Below are positions 31,690-42,660 of a DNA stretch of 64,000 nt, one piece after another. The stretch's first letter is position 1; the number at the start of each line of letters is the position of its first letter. The position numbers and the translations under genes were made by a program. A model generated the notes under the pieces. It saw only the letters and a list, made by a program, of their open reading frames with translations, searched no databases and was not told where the DNA came from. Origin of the DNA: Atherix ibis (taxonomy: Eukaryota > Arthropoda > Insecta > Diptera > Athericidae); assembly GCA_958298945.1 (NCBI GenBank), contig OY282610.1:32681667-32745666 (forward strand). Direction: 5' to 3'.

Positions 31690-32690
31690 CTTATTTTTTT
31701 ATCGTTTTTTTATAATTTTTTTGCCATTTTTAAAGGTAACTTCATAATGCGTCTCTCATAGAAGCCCTGGTTCCTATTAGCGACAAACTTGACTAAGCGA
31801 TTTTCACAATTTTCTCTTTATACCAATTTCTTATCATTAAGGAAGTTTTGAAATAACAAAAAAAAATATATGGTTAGTGCCAGGTCCGGACTATAACGTA
31901 TAGTTTTAAGAAGCATCAAAACTTCCCAAGTTGGCAAATTTTTGCATTTTTTTTTCTCGGACTATTGGCCAATTTCGGCAGTTTCTTCTCAATCGCTAGC
32001 TTCAAACGTTCGAATTGTTGACAGTAGATAATTTTCTATTTTTTTAGGTGGCATAACTATCAGAGTCAGTAATCAGTTACAAGCTAATTACTTCAAGTGC
32101 TAGTGAGGAGGCCAATCTAAACCTCTGCTATCTTAAGCAGTAACAGCGCCCGACATAATTACCAGTATCTCCCACCAGCAATCCGGAGATCGTACCCGCA
32201 ATGTGGGTATCAACCACAACCACCACGTAAATGCCGAAGCACCTTTCCATATTTTCGAGCACAGCAATTGAACTATTGTCATGGGGCCCCTCGATTCCCG
32301 GGGCACCAATTTATATTTTCAAAGTACTAAGGTTTGTACTCCGCTCATAGAGCTTCGGAGAACTACGGAATTTTACCCCTTGTGAGCTATATGTGTTTGC
32401 CATTATTGAGATGATAAGTTGGTATATACACGTATATACTTGTTGACAGTAGTATTTGGCGATATGAAAGCAGCTCATAGTAGATGAATCATTTCTAGTT
32501 CCACCAAATGCTAGTCCTGGTCTGGCCACTTAATTGCGCTCTAACCAGGAACATTTTCGCACAATATTGTCGCATGTGACCCAATTCTCATTCCCAGTCA
32601 CCAACCGTTTAAGAAGTGGATCAATTTCGTTCCGTTTGACCACGGCTTCGCAGATGGAAATTTGGTCCACCATGCTTTTTGCATAAATTT
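31690..32690 (-). mobile_element. Hsmar1/cecropia-like mariner split by a LINE insertion
   Basis: The minus strand downwards reads DQISICEAVVKRNEIDPLLK, RLVTGNENWVTCDNIVRK, then the LINE insertion (32028-32439), then FERLKLAIEKKLPKLAN, a gap, WEVL...YSPDLALTIYFFLLFQNF, and NRLVKFVANRNQGFYERRIM. The first catalytic D is N (GNE). The HQDNA block is deleted. APSDY has become ALTIY, so the third D is lost too. No TIR is clear at either end. Confidence 0.8.
32028..32439 (-). mobile_element. LINE 3' UTR insertion with 13-bp target duplication
   Basis: TTGTTGACAGTAG occurs at 32015-32027 and again at 32440-32452, bracketing 412 bp. The insert shares blocks with the LINE 3' UTR at 1700-1900 (AGTTACAAG, ACCAATTT, TTTGTACTCCGCTCAT) in the same orientation. 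A T-rich tract at its low end (TTTTCTATTTTTTTAG) fits a poly-A tail of a minus-strand copy. It is a strongly 5'-truncated retrotransposition product in a mariner coding region. Confidence 0.85.
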
Positions 32691-32879
32691 AGGTGGCTTC
32701 TTCTTAAATCCAGCTTTAATGGAGATGGCAATTTTTTTTAGGTCGTATAGCGATAGCACTTGACCGTGCAGACATGGGTTTTGTCAGACATGCAGAATCT
32801 ATACAATTTGAATTTGCCGTTTTACCACTTAAACACATGAATTAATTTGAACTAATAAGTAATCAATGCTCTTTTAGAC

Positions 32880-33730
32880 GGAACCTTACTCTATTTCCTC
32901 ACTATATGTGTCAGTGTGCCAATAGCAGCGAAAAAGGTAGCCGAGGCAGCGGTAAAACGTTGCATTAGACTAGCTAATGAAGCACATCGGACATCTCCGG
33001 TGGAGTCCATACTGATAGAAACTGGTCGAAAAACTATCGCTTTCTATTTTCAAAAAGCTCATCTATATTCAATTTACAAGAAAATATGCCTTCTAAATTA
33101 CCACCTCCATCATCTCGCCCAGTTCAAAAAGGAATTCATCATCGCTATTCTTATTAATATCCCACCTTGATAGCAATTCATCCATACTCCCCCTCGTTTT
33201 ACACAAACTTCCTTTCCGAACTCAGATTGGAAACCGGGATTGAGAGCAAAGGTGAAAGTAACTGGTTCTCTTAACAGGTTTACGAAGGCTAGTACTGATC
33301 CGTTCAATTATAGGAAACTTTTCCTTGAACAGTTGGACGGATTAAAATATCATCGACTGTTGTTCACGGATACCGCCGCTGACACCGATACTACATCTTT
33401 TTAGGTCGTCGAACTTTTCGGCTGAAGCAACCGCACACTATGTTGTGGAATCTTCCTTTTTAGGGCAACTCAATATTACGGGGAGCAGTGGGCAATTGAA
33501 ATTGCGGCCAATATTCCCAACCAACGAAGCGTTATTATTTTTAACGACAGCCTTATCGCCCTTAAATCCATTTGTGGCCCATCGAGTGACCCAGTAATTA
33601 GCGGAATTAGTCGCTATCCTACTTAGCAATAAGAGTATGGAGTTGCAGTGGGTGCCGGGGCATGTGGGAATTGTGGGTAATGAAAGTGCTATCAAGTCGG
33701 TTGGAGAAACACTCCGTCGACCAGTGATCA
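32880..33730 (+). pseudogene. LINE ORF2 fragment: RT thumb and RNase H
   Basis: The plus strand reads KKVAEAAVKRCIRLANEAHR, TSPVESILIETG (the reverse transcriptase end, compare R-T-P-xx-A-L-x-V-E-A-G), then KYHRLLFTDTAADTD, then YYGEQWAIEIAANIPN, IFNDSLIALKSI and LQWVPGHVGIVGNESA. The last is the RNase H C-terminal motif (WVPGHxGIxGNExA); FTD and the S/A-E-x-x-A-I-x-x-A helix supply the other acidic residues. There are stops and frameshifts. Mariner 33731-35023 cuts it. A partial copy lies at 59325-59600, and the C-terminal tail resembles 2014-2358. Confidence 0.85.
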
Positions 33731-35023
33731 TACGAGGGTCGTTCAATAAGTCCTTAGAAAATCCGAGAAATTGCGCTCGTAGTGTCGATAAAGATTTTTT
33801 TTGTAAGTAGCATTGTCGATAGAAAAGCTGTCAAAATTTCAGCTCAATTAATAGCGTAGGTCAATTTCTATCGTCGATTAAAGTTAACGACATTTATTTG
33901 TGCATAACAATGGAAAAAAGCGAGTTTAGGGCTGTCATCAAACATCTCCATTTCAAAGGCTTAAGCCCGAAAGAAATCAAAGCTGAGTTGGATGCAGTTC
34001 ATGGCACATCTGCACCTGTGTTTGCGATGGTTTACAATTGGGTTGTTTTACACGTGGCCGTTCATCCACAAGAGATGAACATCGTTCAGGACGCCCAGTT
34101 GAGGTGTCTACTCCTGAAATCATCGACAAAATCCACGATCTGATTTTGAACGATCGGCGAATTAAAGTGCGCGAATTAGTTGAGGTCACGGGCATATCAC
34201 AAGGTACAGTCGCTTCAATTTTGCATGAAAAATTGTCTGTGAAAAAAATTTCGGCAAGATGGGTGCCGCGTTTGCTCTCAGAGGAGAATAAGCGCAATCG
34301 TGTAGTGGACTCTGAGGCTATGTTGGCACTCTTTCATCGCAATCCTGCCGAATTCCTTCGTCGATATGTCACTGTGGACGAAACCTGGATACACTACCAC
34401 ACTCCAGAAACGAAGAGACAGTCATCACAGTGAATTTTCAAGGGTGAACGGGCTCCGAAGAAGGCAAAAACTGTGCCATCGGCCGGCAAGGTGATGGCCA
34501 CGGTCTTTTGGGATTCGCAGGGCATCATTTTTATCGACTACTTGGAAAAAGGAAAAACAATAACAGGAGCGTATTACGCGTCGTTATTGCAACGGTTGAG
34601 CGAGGAAATCAAAGAGAAACGCCCCCATCTGAAGAAGAAAAAAATCCTCTTGCATCAGGACAATGCGCGTGTGCACAATTGCGCTGTTTCTATGGCCAAA
34701 ATTGTGGAATTGAGAATGGAATTGTTGCAGCATCCCGCTTATTCACCAGATTTGGCCCCGAGTGACTATTTTCTTTTCCCCAATCTAAAGAAATGGCTTG
34801 GCGGACGACGGTTCACTTCCAACGAGGACGTCATTGCTCAAACGGATGATTATTTTGCAGAACTTCCGAAATTCTATTTTTTGGACGGGATAAAAATTTT
34901 GGAAAAACGGTTGGAAAAGTGTATAGAGCTAAAAAAAGTTATGTTCAAAAATAAAAAAATTTTATTTTTTAAAAAACAGTTTTTTTCCATCTTTTTCTAA
35001 GGACTTATTGAACGCCTCTCGTA
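33731..35023 (+). mobile_element. Mariner (family 1), full-length, inserted in a LINE
   Basis: The left TIR TACGAGGGTCGTTCAATAAG starts at 33731. The right TIR ends CTTATTGAACGCCTCTCGTA at 35023. TA flanks are consistent with target duplication. The left flank is RNase H coding sequence of a LINE, so the mariner is younger than that LINE. Confidence 0.95.
33910..34954 (+). pseudogene. Mariner transposase, frameshift plus one nonsense
   Basis: ATG 33910 (MEKSEFRAVIK). After VYNWV a compound indel replaces NEFKR with a shifted GCFTR-type reading; the same indel occurs in 56355-57620. From 34038 one frame runs through the HTH, WVPRLL and TVDETWIHYHTP (first D), to a TGG to TGA stop at 34431. 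It then continues in frame through PSAGKVMATVFWDSQGIIFI, LLHQDNARVHN (second D) and LAPSDYFLF (third D, 34-residue spacing). Codons after IELK are shifted. This copy keeps the core strand that 12501-13481 lost. Confidence 0.93.
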
Positions 35024-35585
35024 TTGATGTAATCGTGGTACATTTAATTGCCACCAGATGGACTAAATTAGTATTTTATTCAGTATAAATAATAAAAAAA
35101 TAACAAAAACCAATATATACTATCAATAAAAATATTTCCTTTAAAAATGATATCTTAAAAAAAATATTTTTAAAGAAAACCCAAGACTGTAGCGAACAAC
35201 TTAACAGTATATATATTTGTATACAAATATAGGAAAGTCCTTTTTCTCCCTAAAGATTTTGAAAGGTAAAATTTATCGAATGCAAATATATGACTTTTGT
35301 TAATGGTTTTTAGTACTAAATACTAAATTACTGTTGTATACATTATAAATTGTTCCCATATGTGCTCGCATATTTATTACTTAATGAAGCACTTATGTTT
35401 GATATCAAATTCACCTTTCCTTCCAATACGTAAGGTAAATGGTACAGTCGTATTTGTATATTGGGAAGCTCTTCTGGGATTGAATTCATATTTTACAACT
35501 TCAATATGACTTTTTCTCTTCGATTTTTATTATTATTAATTTTTTCTTTACTCTGCTACAATATCTAGAGAGTAATTGTAATAAA

Positions 35586-35618
<33 letters not shown>

Positions 35619-36115
35619 CATAATAATAATTTTTTTTCTTTTTTTGTAAATAATTTATAAATAAAAAGGAAAATTTTGGATAATGTTTATTGTAAATAAA
35701 AAACATTTTATACAATTTTTAGATTGGCAAATAAAGGTCTGTAATTTGACAATTATTAAATATAAATACTATTTAAAAATAAAATATATATATTTTTTTT
35801 TAAAAATAAATTGTTTTACTAGCAAAAAATACGCGTAAAAATTGCCAGCCTCTTCAAATGTGATAATTCTACCATAACCACGTGTCACACTTTAAGAGGA
35901 TATTATGATTGTTAGAAAAGGAGACTTTCTTATTTGGTGGATGCATTAATAAGCTAAGAAAATTTTAAGAAGGAGACTTTCTTATACGGTGGATGCATTA
36001 ATATATACGAACCTAAGAAAACTTTAAGATTTTTAGGCAGAAAACCGAATTATCACGAAAACTTTTAGATTTTTAAGCAGAAAACTAGGCCATAAACTTT
36101 TAGATTTTTTATCTG
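35024..36115. other. AT-rich stretch with a (TAA)n microsatellite and a short tandem repeat
   Basis: (TAA)n lies at about 35587-35632. At 35917-36020 a unit of about 53 bp with GGAGACTTTCTTAT and GGTGGATGCATTAATA is repeated twice. AACTTTTAGATTTTTAGGCA-like blocks then recur three times to 36115. No coding sequence is seen. Confidence 0.6.
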
Positions 36116-36179
36116 GATCTTATGTTAATTTAACAAAACGATGCCACAAACCACATGGCATGAAAAATTTTTAGCATTA

Positions 36180-36420
36180 AAACGAAAAGTTTTCAGGGCG
36201 CGTAATTTCGAGATTTGGTAATACTCGTATCAATGCGGCCTTCAAGATCGTGCGATTTGACGCTGTCTGATTTTTTTTTTATGAGATTCTATACGAATCG
36301 TATTTATGTAGACGAAGTTCAAACTTTAGAAATTTCAAAAAAAAATCATCAAAACTTACCTTAAAAAGGATCAAGACCTGCAAGAAATATCATATTAGCT
36401 ATTTGAATTATATAATATTT
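36180..36420 (+). pseudogene. DD41D-type transposase fragment
   Basis: The forward reading is GRVISRFGNTRIN, then in a shifted frame RSCDLTLSDFFFM, then NRIYVDEVQTLEI. This matches ERVISRxGxxxWPPRSCDLTPLDFFLWG...VYADxxxTIDALE. The third catalytic D survives (LSD). Upstream blocks are missing. Confidence 0.7.
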
Positions 36421-36540
36421 ATCGTTTAATAGTAAAGATTAATTAATACAAATAAAAAAAAATTATGACAATCTAAATATTTAGTATATTTTCTTTAAAT
36501 TAATTTTCCAAAGTGTAAATTGGATATATTTTTTAACATA

Positions 36541-37770
36541 AAAAGTTCGGCTGAAAAGTTAATAAGGTTGACGTCTAGTAGCAAAAATCTACTTTATTAT
36601 CACAAAGCATCATCCTTCAAATGATTCCTGTCAAAATTTGACAGCAATCGGTCGATTGGTTCGTGAGATATAGCATTTTGAGTGGAGCAACTTTTGTTAT
36701 TGAAAAAAAAATGGATAAAGACGAATTTCGTGTATTGATAAGGCATTGATTTTTTGATGAAAAAAAATACAGTGGAAACCAAAGCATGGTTTGACAAACG
36801 TTATCCGGACTCTGCTCCAGCTATTTCAATTGTGGAATATTGGTTTCGTCAATTTCGAACTGGTCGTACGAGCACAGTTGATGCAGAACGCAGTGGACGC
36901 CCAAAAGAGGTGGTTACGGCAGAAAACATCAAAAAAATCCACAAAATAATTTTAAATGACCGTAAAGTGAAGTTGAGCGAGATAGCTGAGACTCTGAAGA
37001 TATCGAAAGAGCGTGTTGGACATATCGTGCATGAATATTTGGGCATGCGAAAGCTGTGTGCAAAGTGGGTGCCGCGTGAGCTCACTGTGGACCAAAAACA
37101 ACAACGTGTTTGGAGCTGTTCAAGCGCAATAAACCCGAATTTTTGCGTCACTACACTCCAGAGTCCAATCGGCAGTCGGCAGAGTGGAGAGCGAGCGACG
37201 AACCGAATCCAAAGCGTGGAAAGACGCAACAGTCGGCTGGTAAGATGATGGCGTCTGTATTTTGGGATGCCCATGGTATAATATTCATTGACTATCTCCA
37301 GAAGGGACAGACGATCAACAGCGACTATTATATAGCGTTATTGGATCGTTTGAAGAAAGAAGTCGCTAAGAAACTAAGAAACGGCCTCATTTGAAGAAGA
37401 AAAAAGTGTTGTTTCACCAAGACAATGCACCGTGTCACAAGTCGATGAAAACGATGGTCAAACTCAATGAATTGCTTCCCCATCCACCGTATTCTCCAGA
37501 TCTGGCCCCCAGCGACTTTTTCCTGTTTGCAGACCTCAAGAGAATGCTCGCTGGCAAGAAATTTAAGACCGATGATGAAGTGATTGCCGAAACTGAGGCC
37601 TATTTTGAGGCAAAACCGAAAGAGTACTATAAAAATGGTATCGAAAAGTTGGAAGATCGCTATAATCGCTGTATCGCCCTCGCAGGCAACTATGTTGAAT
37701 AATAAAAATAAATTTTGCAAAAAAAAATATTTTTACTGTGTTACCTTACAAACTTTTCAGCCGAACTGTA
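36541..37770 (+). mobile_element. Himar1/irritans-like mariner, full-length
   Basis: The left TIR contains AGTTCGGCTGAAAAGTTAAT; the inverted right TIR ends CAAACTTTTCAGCCGAACTG then TA at 37770. The 5' UTR is about 165 bp. It is the only element of this lineage in the window. Confidence 0.93.
36711..37702 (+). pseudogene. Himar1-like transposase lacking the first catalytic block
   Basis: ATG 36711 (MDKDEFRVLIRH) hits TGA at once; the next frame reads FLMKKNTVETKAWFDKRYPD, the HTH with SGRPKEVVTAENIKKIHK, EIAETLKISKERVGHIVHEY and WVPREL. A deletion joins PEFLR directly to HYTPESNRQ, removing the segment that holds the first Asp (YVTMDETWLH in the family). The core strand VFWDAHGIIFIDYL is intact, then a frameshift occurs. 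HQDNAPCHKS (second D) and LAPSDFFLF (third D) remain, but only 30 residues apart because four residues before LLPHPPYSPD are missing. It ends IALAGNYVE. Confidence 0.92.
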
Positions 37771-39068
37771 GGTCAAAGAATATAAAATATTTTTGATATT
37801 TAATAGAAAGAAAATCATCAATGCAATTTTTCAAAAATAAGAGAAGGAAAAAATTAAATATCTTATATGAAAAAGTCCTTCAACAAATCAATAAACTTGT
37901 AACATTCCACCTTTTCCGTATCCTTATAAGTTATTAAATTTTCTTAAAAAATTTCTACAACTAAACATTTTTAATTATAATATTTTTAATATTTCTCCAT
38001 TATATTTTCCATATAATTAAACATTGATAATCAACAAAAAGGCAACAAAATGAAAATGGAAAAGTAAAACACTGTCAGTTGTTGGACAATTTTTCACAAT
38101 TAAATTTCAACTTTAGTATGTTTGTGTATATAGTAGGAAATAAATGATTTAGAGCATTTTTAAGGTATTAAAATGAGAAAACTTGGAAATAAAATTTGCA
38201 CATAATCGCTGATAATCAACAGTGTTACGCTTTTTTAATTTCTCCCTAATCGATTTTGATTTTTTCCATAGCAATGGTGTTGAACATTTATTTTTATATA
38301 AAGAAAACGAAGGATAGTTGAAAAGCAAAATGAAAATAATTTCTTTAACAGCATGATAGGGATAGATTTAGCGAGAAAAAAAAAATTATATTTACATAAG
38401 AAAAAGATGCCAAAATTAACAAGAAAATGAAATGAAATCGAAAAAAAAAAACATTTATCTATGCACTTATACCTAAACATTGAAGCGTTGTCTTGTATGT
38501 ATAAGAGTATAAGTAGAAAAACTTGAATGGAGTAAGGTATCAAAAATACAAAAACCAAGCACCAAAAAGATTCATATCCTCCGAGTACAATTTACCAATT
38601 ATCCTCTTCATGTTCAGGTATAAAATTTAGCCATACTACTGTTCTCAGTTCTGTTTGAATGCAGGACTACTGAGGGGCTTGGCACTGTTCCAAAGCATTT
38701 TTCAGCTATTATCAGTTGTCTTTGTTAAACACTATTTTTGTCGTTTTTTTTTTGTGAGGCTATATTCTTGCATAGAACAAAAGAAAGAGACCACTTGTAC
38801 AGGTAATTTTCACTTTGACCCACAACCAACGACTACCCTTAGAATACTAATTAAAATGTGTGCGTTTGTTTTTAATCCGTATGTATCATCTTAAGGATCA
38901 ATAATAAAAATATCCTTTATAAAATAATTTTAAAGAATTTAACATTTAACAACTTATATTTTTTTGGAAATAGTAAATATTTAAAATTTTCATTAATTTT
39001 TAATATTGTATAAAAATTATTTATTATCTGCTCAAATGCTTGCAAGGAAAAACCAGAATTTGTAGGTT
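37771..39068. other. AT-rich stretch, nothing recognised
   Basis: A 107-codon minus frame at 38235-38558 is Phe/Ile/Leu/Lys-rich, as AT-rich DNA gives by chance. A GC-richer patch at 38560-38880 has no known motif. Confidence 0.4.
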
Positions 39069-39855
39069 TACCAGGTATATAAGCTTAAATCCGCTGTTTT
39101 TTAGTTTCATAGAAAGCAAAAACAAATTTATTCAAAGTACTTTCCCTTGCTAGCTACACATTTTTCCCATCTCTCGGGCAATTTGTGGATACCACACCAA
39201 AAAAATTCCTTGTCTTTCGAGACAAACCACTCATCGAACCATTTTCGGACGTCTTCGTAAGAATCGAAGTGCTGCTCAGTGAGCGCGTGGCCCATCGACG
39301 AAAACAGGTGGTAGTCGGAAGAGGCTAGGTCTGGTGAATAACCTGGATGGGGTAGTACCTCACAGTTGAGTGTCTCCAAGTAGTTTCGGACCATTTTCGA
39401 CGTGTGCGATGGTGAGTTGTCGTGGACAAAAATCAGCTTGTCATGTCTTTGTTGATAATCCGTCCTTTTTTCATGCAGAGCACGGTGCAATCCGATGCAG
39501 GAACGACTTTCTTTTTTGTCTGGCGAAGCAGATTTCGCATGTGTTTTAGCGTCGCTCCATCTGCCTATCGTTTTATTCATGTGCCACCCATTTTCCGATC
39601 TTTTTAATCTTCTCCATGGTACGCAGACACATGGAAATGGCTGGTTGAGTAACACTTAATTGCTCCACGATTGGGTATCGTTTTCGTCCAAAAGAGCCTG
39701 CAATTGATGGTCCTCAACCTTCCTAGGCCAATTTTCACGCTTCTTGTCCCACAAGTCAAAATTACCGTCTTTGAACCGATAAAACCAATCTCGGCGATTT
39801 TTTTTTTTGAACCCATAAAACCAATCTTGGCGAAATCGATAAAAATACATTTTTT
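39069..39855 (-). mobile_element. Mos1-like mariner (family 5), 5' truncated
   Basis: The 3' TIR TACCAGGTATATAAGCTTAA is at 39069. The minus strand reads KVEDHQLQALLDENDTQSW, then shifted FPCVCVPWRRL, then a deletion that joins SPDKKESRSCIG to LHRALHEKRTDYQQ and so removes the first catalytic D and core. FVHDNSPSHTS (second D), YSPDLASSDYHLF (third D) and CGIHKLPERWEKCVASK follow. At the 5' side a 36-bp segment encoding RDWFYRFK is duplicated, and the 5' TIR is absent. Confidence 0.88.
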
Positions 39856-39875
39856 TTATTAATAACATAAATTTT

Positions 39876-40690
39876 TTAATGATATTAGCCATTTTTTGAT
39901 GATTAGAAGCAGTGGAAGGCGAATGTCATGCATATAAAACTTCAAAAACTGCTGAAAAGTTGGAAAAAGCGAAAGCTTTTGTGAGGTCAGACCTTCAATT
40001 AACATTAAAGCACTGACTAGACTTCGATAGTCTCAGAAAAAGGGTTATTTGCGTCAGATCGGACATTGCCGATACTCGGTTGTTCCGCCGTGACAAGAGT
40101 CCCAGCCACAGGGCGATCTACATTAATGAGATTGTCTCGAGGACCGACATACAGTAGAAGATGGGTCTATTGTATCTCAGGGTGACCTTCAGCACCGAAA
40201 ACTAATAGAAATTTTTGATGTTATTAGCCATTTTTTGGGAACCAAGAAGCAGTGAAAGACGAACATCACGTATAGAAGCCCTCAATATCAAAAAAAGAGC
40301 GAAAGATGTTGTGAGGTCAGTCCTTCGATTAACATTGAAGTACTGAGTAGTCGTCGAGAAACTCAGGAAAAGGGTTATTCTCGTCAGATCAGACATTGCA
40401 GACACTCTGTTGCTCTCCCATAACAAGAGTCCCTGCCACACGGCGATCTACATTAATCAATTTTATTGTAGCTTAGGAAGACCTTCAACACCGAAAAATA
40501 ATGGAAATCTCGAACGAGTCAGAACTCTTCTAAAGGTCAGATCGTCGATTAAAAATTATTTTATAATGAGGTTGTTGAGAATTTCAGAAAATAGGTTCTT
40601 CGCGTCAGATCAGATATCAGATTGCATACGTGTATATTTTGACAACACCCCATGTCACACGACTAACAAGTTATTGCCGGAAAAAAAATA
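39876..40690 (+). repeat. Tandem repeat of about 335 bp made from a mariner fragment
   Basis: Units start near 39880 (ATTAGCCATTTTTTG), 40217 (ATTAGCCATTTTTTG) and, truncated, near 40500. Each contains GAGGTCAG(A/T)CCTTC then TTAACATT and CGTCAGATC(G/A)GACATTGC, then a translated block. In unit 1 it is RDKSPSHRAIYINEI, in unit 2 SHNKSPCHTAIYINQF, in unit 3 FDNTPCHTTN. These resemble RVRxDIADTWLLHHDNAPCHTAIxINEF, the second catalytic block of family 8. So an eroded transposase segment was amplified in tandem. Confidence 0.7.
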
Positions 40691-42655
40691 ATTTACGTAC
40701 TTCGCTTACCTCCTTTTTTTTAACATAGTTGGTATAGCATTTTTTTGCTTCCTAAGAGGAGGGAACCGTTGATAATATCCAAAGTAATGCAACCGATACT
40801 TGAGGACCTCGTATGAGACTTTTATATTAAAATATAATCTCATTTATACTTTAAATATGACTTAATTAATATAAATACCAAAATGAGATTATATTTTCTA
40901 TTTAGGCTAATTTTTAAATTGAAATATTAATTTTTATTAGTTGGTAAAGGAAATTTTACTTGCTTTATGATATTGTGAATTCATCTTTACTTTTGATTAT
41001 GTCAATTTCTAATTATCTATTCAATAATTTAGAGAGATAATTATTAGATTTTTAGCTAGAACTCCTATTACTATCCCATTTTGGCTGTATGCCAACTCGA
41101 AGAAGAAAATATCCTTGAGATGATGACCCTTTTTCTCTTAAAAACCAAGCAAGCAATTATAAAACTTTCATGAATCCTTGACAATGTCTTTGCAAATTTC
41201 TGAACTCATACAAATTTTATTGAATACAAGAACTTTTCCACGGTCACAAATTGAAATTTTTTTTCCAATTTATAAACTGCTTCTTTAAGTAATTCTAAAA
41301 TAATTTACTTGTGCATGACTCAAAACTCTGTTGAAAAGTTGTTCTTCTCATATTAAAAAAAAAAAACAAAAGGTAAAAATAATAACAAAAGAACATACAA
41401 AAATAATAATAAGCTTTTCATTAAAACACTTTTCTTTTCATAATTTAAGGACTAACTAACAGTACATATTTATATTGAAAATAATGCGAAAGTTTATCAA
41501 GGATAATGGATGGCATGGCCCACTTTAGTAAATAGTATATTAATCCTTTCTTCAAAAAAAAGATCTAATATGATGTGTGATATAAATTTAATAAATAAAA
41601 TCATTCAACTCCTTAATATATGTTCGCATGAAATACAAATCATAGACGATTATTTTTTTCTGCGAATCGTTTCCACCTTTTTAGTTCTTTATTATTCATA
41701 GAAAACAAAATCAAATGAATAAATGAAGTCATACTAATTCGTTTCACCATCTGTGAAGTTTAATTTACGAAAAATTCCCCAAATAAATTTTTTCTACACA
41801 CATACACATACACATAGATGGGAATATAGAGGAAGAAATTTATTCTTTTCAGTATTTTCGTTTTTTTTTTAAATGGGTAAGAGAAGTTCAAAGGAGGTAT
41901 TTTTATATCTTTTTGTTATTGTCTATAGTGTGTTATCAGAAAATGAACATAGAAATCCTTTTGGCACATGAATTATTGATGAAAGTCAACAGAAATTTTC
42001 TCTCTTGATTTACAATTTCATTGAATTCATTTCGATAATATAAAAGACTCCTCCCTCACCACCGTTTACCATCTACTTATACTACCCCAATAAATGTTTG
42101 TGCTTTTTTTTTACAAAGAAACAATATAACTGAAACTGAAAATAAGGATGAAACGAGGGAAGAAAATTCCATGTTGTTGACGATATATCGTACGATAAAA
42201 TGAAATTTTCTTTAACCGCATTGGCAACATATCATCAGATCGAAATTAATAAAGCGTAAAACCATGAAAAATTTATTTTATCACCAATTGGATATCAACT
42301 ATTATTAAGTAAACTTATAATTTTGAATGTTTAATTAAATTAGGAAAATTCAATTAAATCAGTCTTTTGTCAGCAAACTAGCAGTTTTTTGTGAGTATCC
42401 ATTGACTTTGAAAAGGAGTTTGATGGGAGAAATAAAATTTATAAAATTTTGAAATGACTTCGAAGATGACTTTTGATTTAAGAAATGACTTTGAAAAGGA
42501 GTTTTGGGCTCTAGAAGCCTCACAATAAAGAGGTTCTTTTTCGAAATGGAATTCTGGGCGTTTTATAACTTGAGGGATTAAACATCATTCAGAATTCTGA
42601 GAAATTTCCTTATCCAATATTTTTGAAAATCTTCCACCGCTGGTGCAGTCAGTTT
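40691..42655. other. AT-rich stretch, nothing recognised
   Basis: A local inverted pair at about 40826-40895 (TTTTATATTAAAATATAATCT region against AGATTATATTTTCTA) may fold. Otherwise there are no frames, arrays or TIRs. Confidence 0.35.
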
Positions 42656-42660
42656 GTCGA

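Noticed and set aside
38235..38558. 107-codon minus frame rich in Phe/Ile/Leu
   Set aside because: Composition expected from AT-rich DNA; no signal peptide logic, homologous motif or conserved neighbour.
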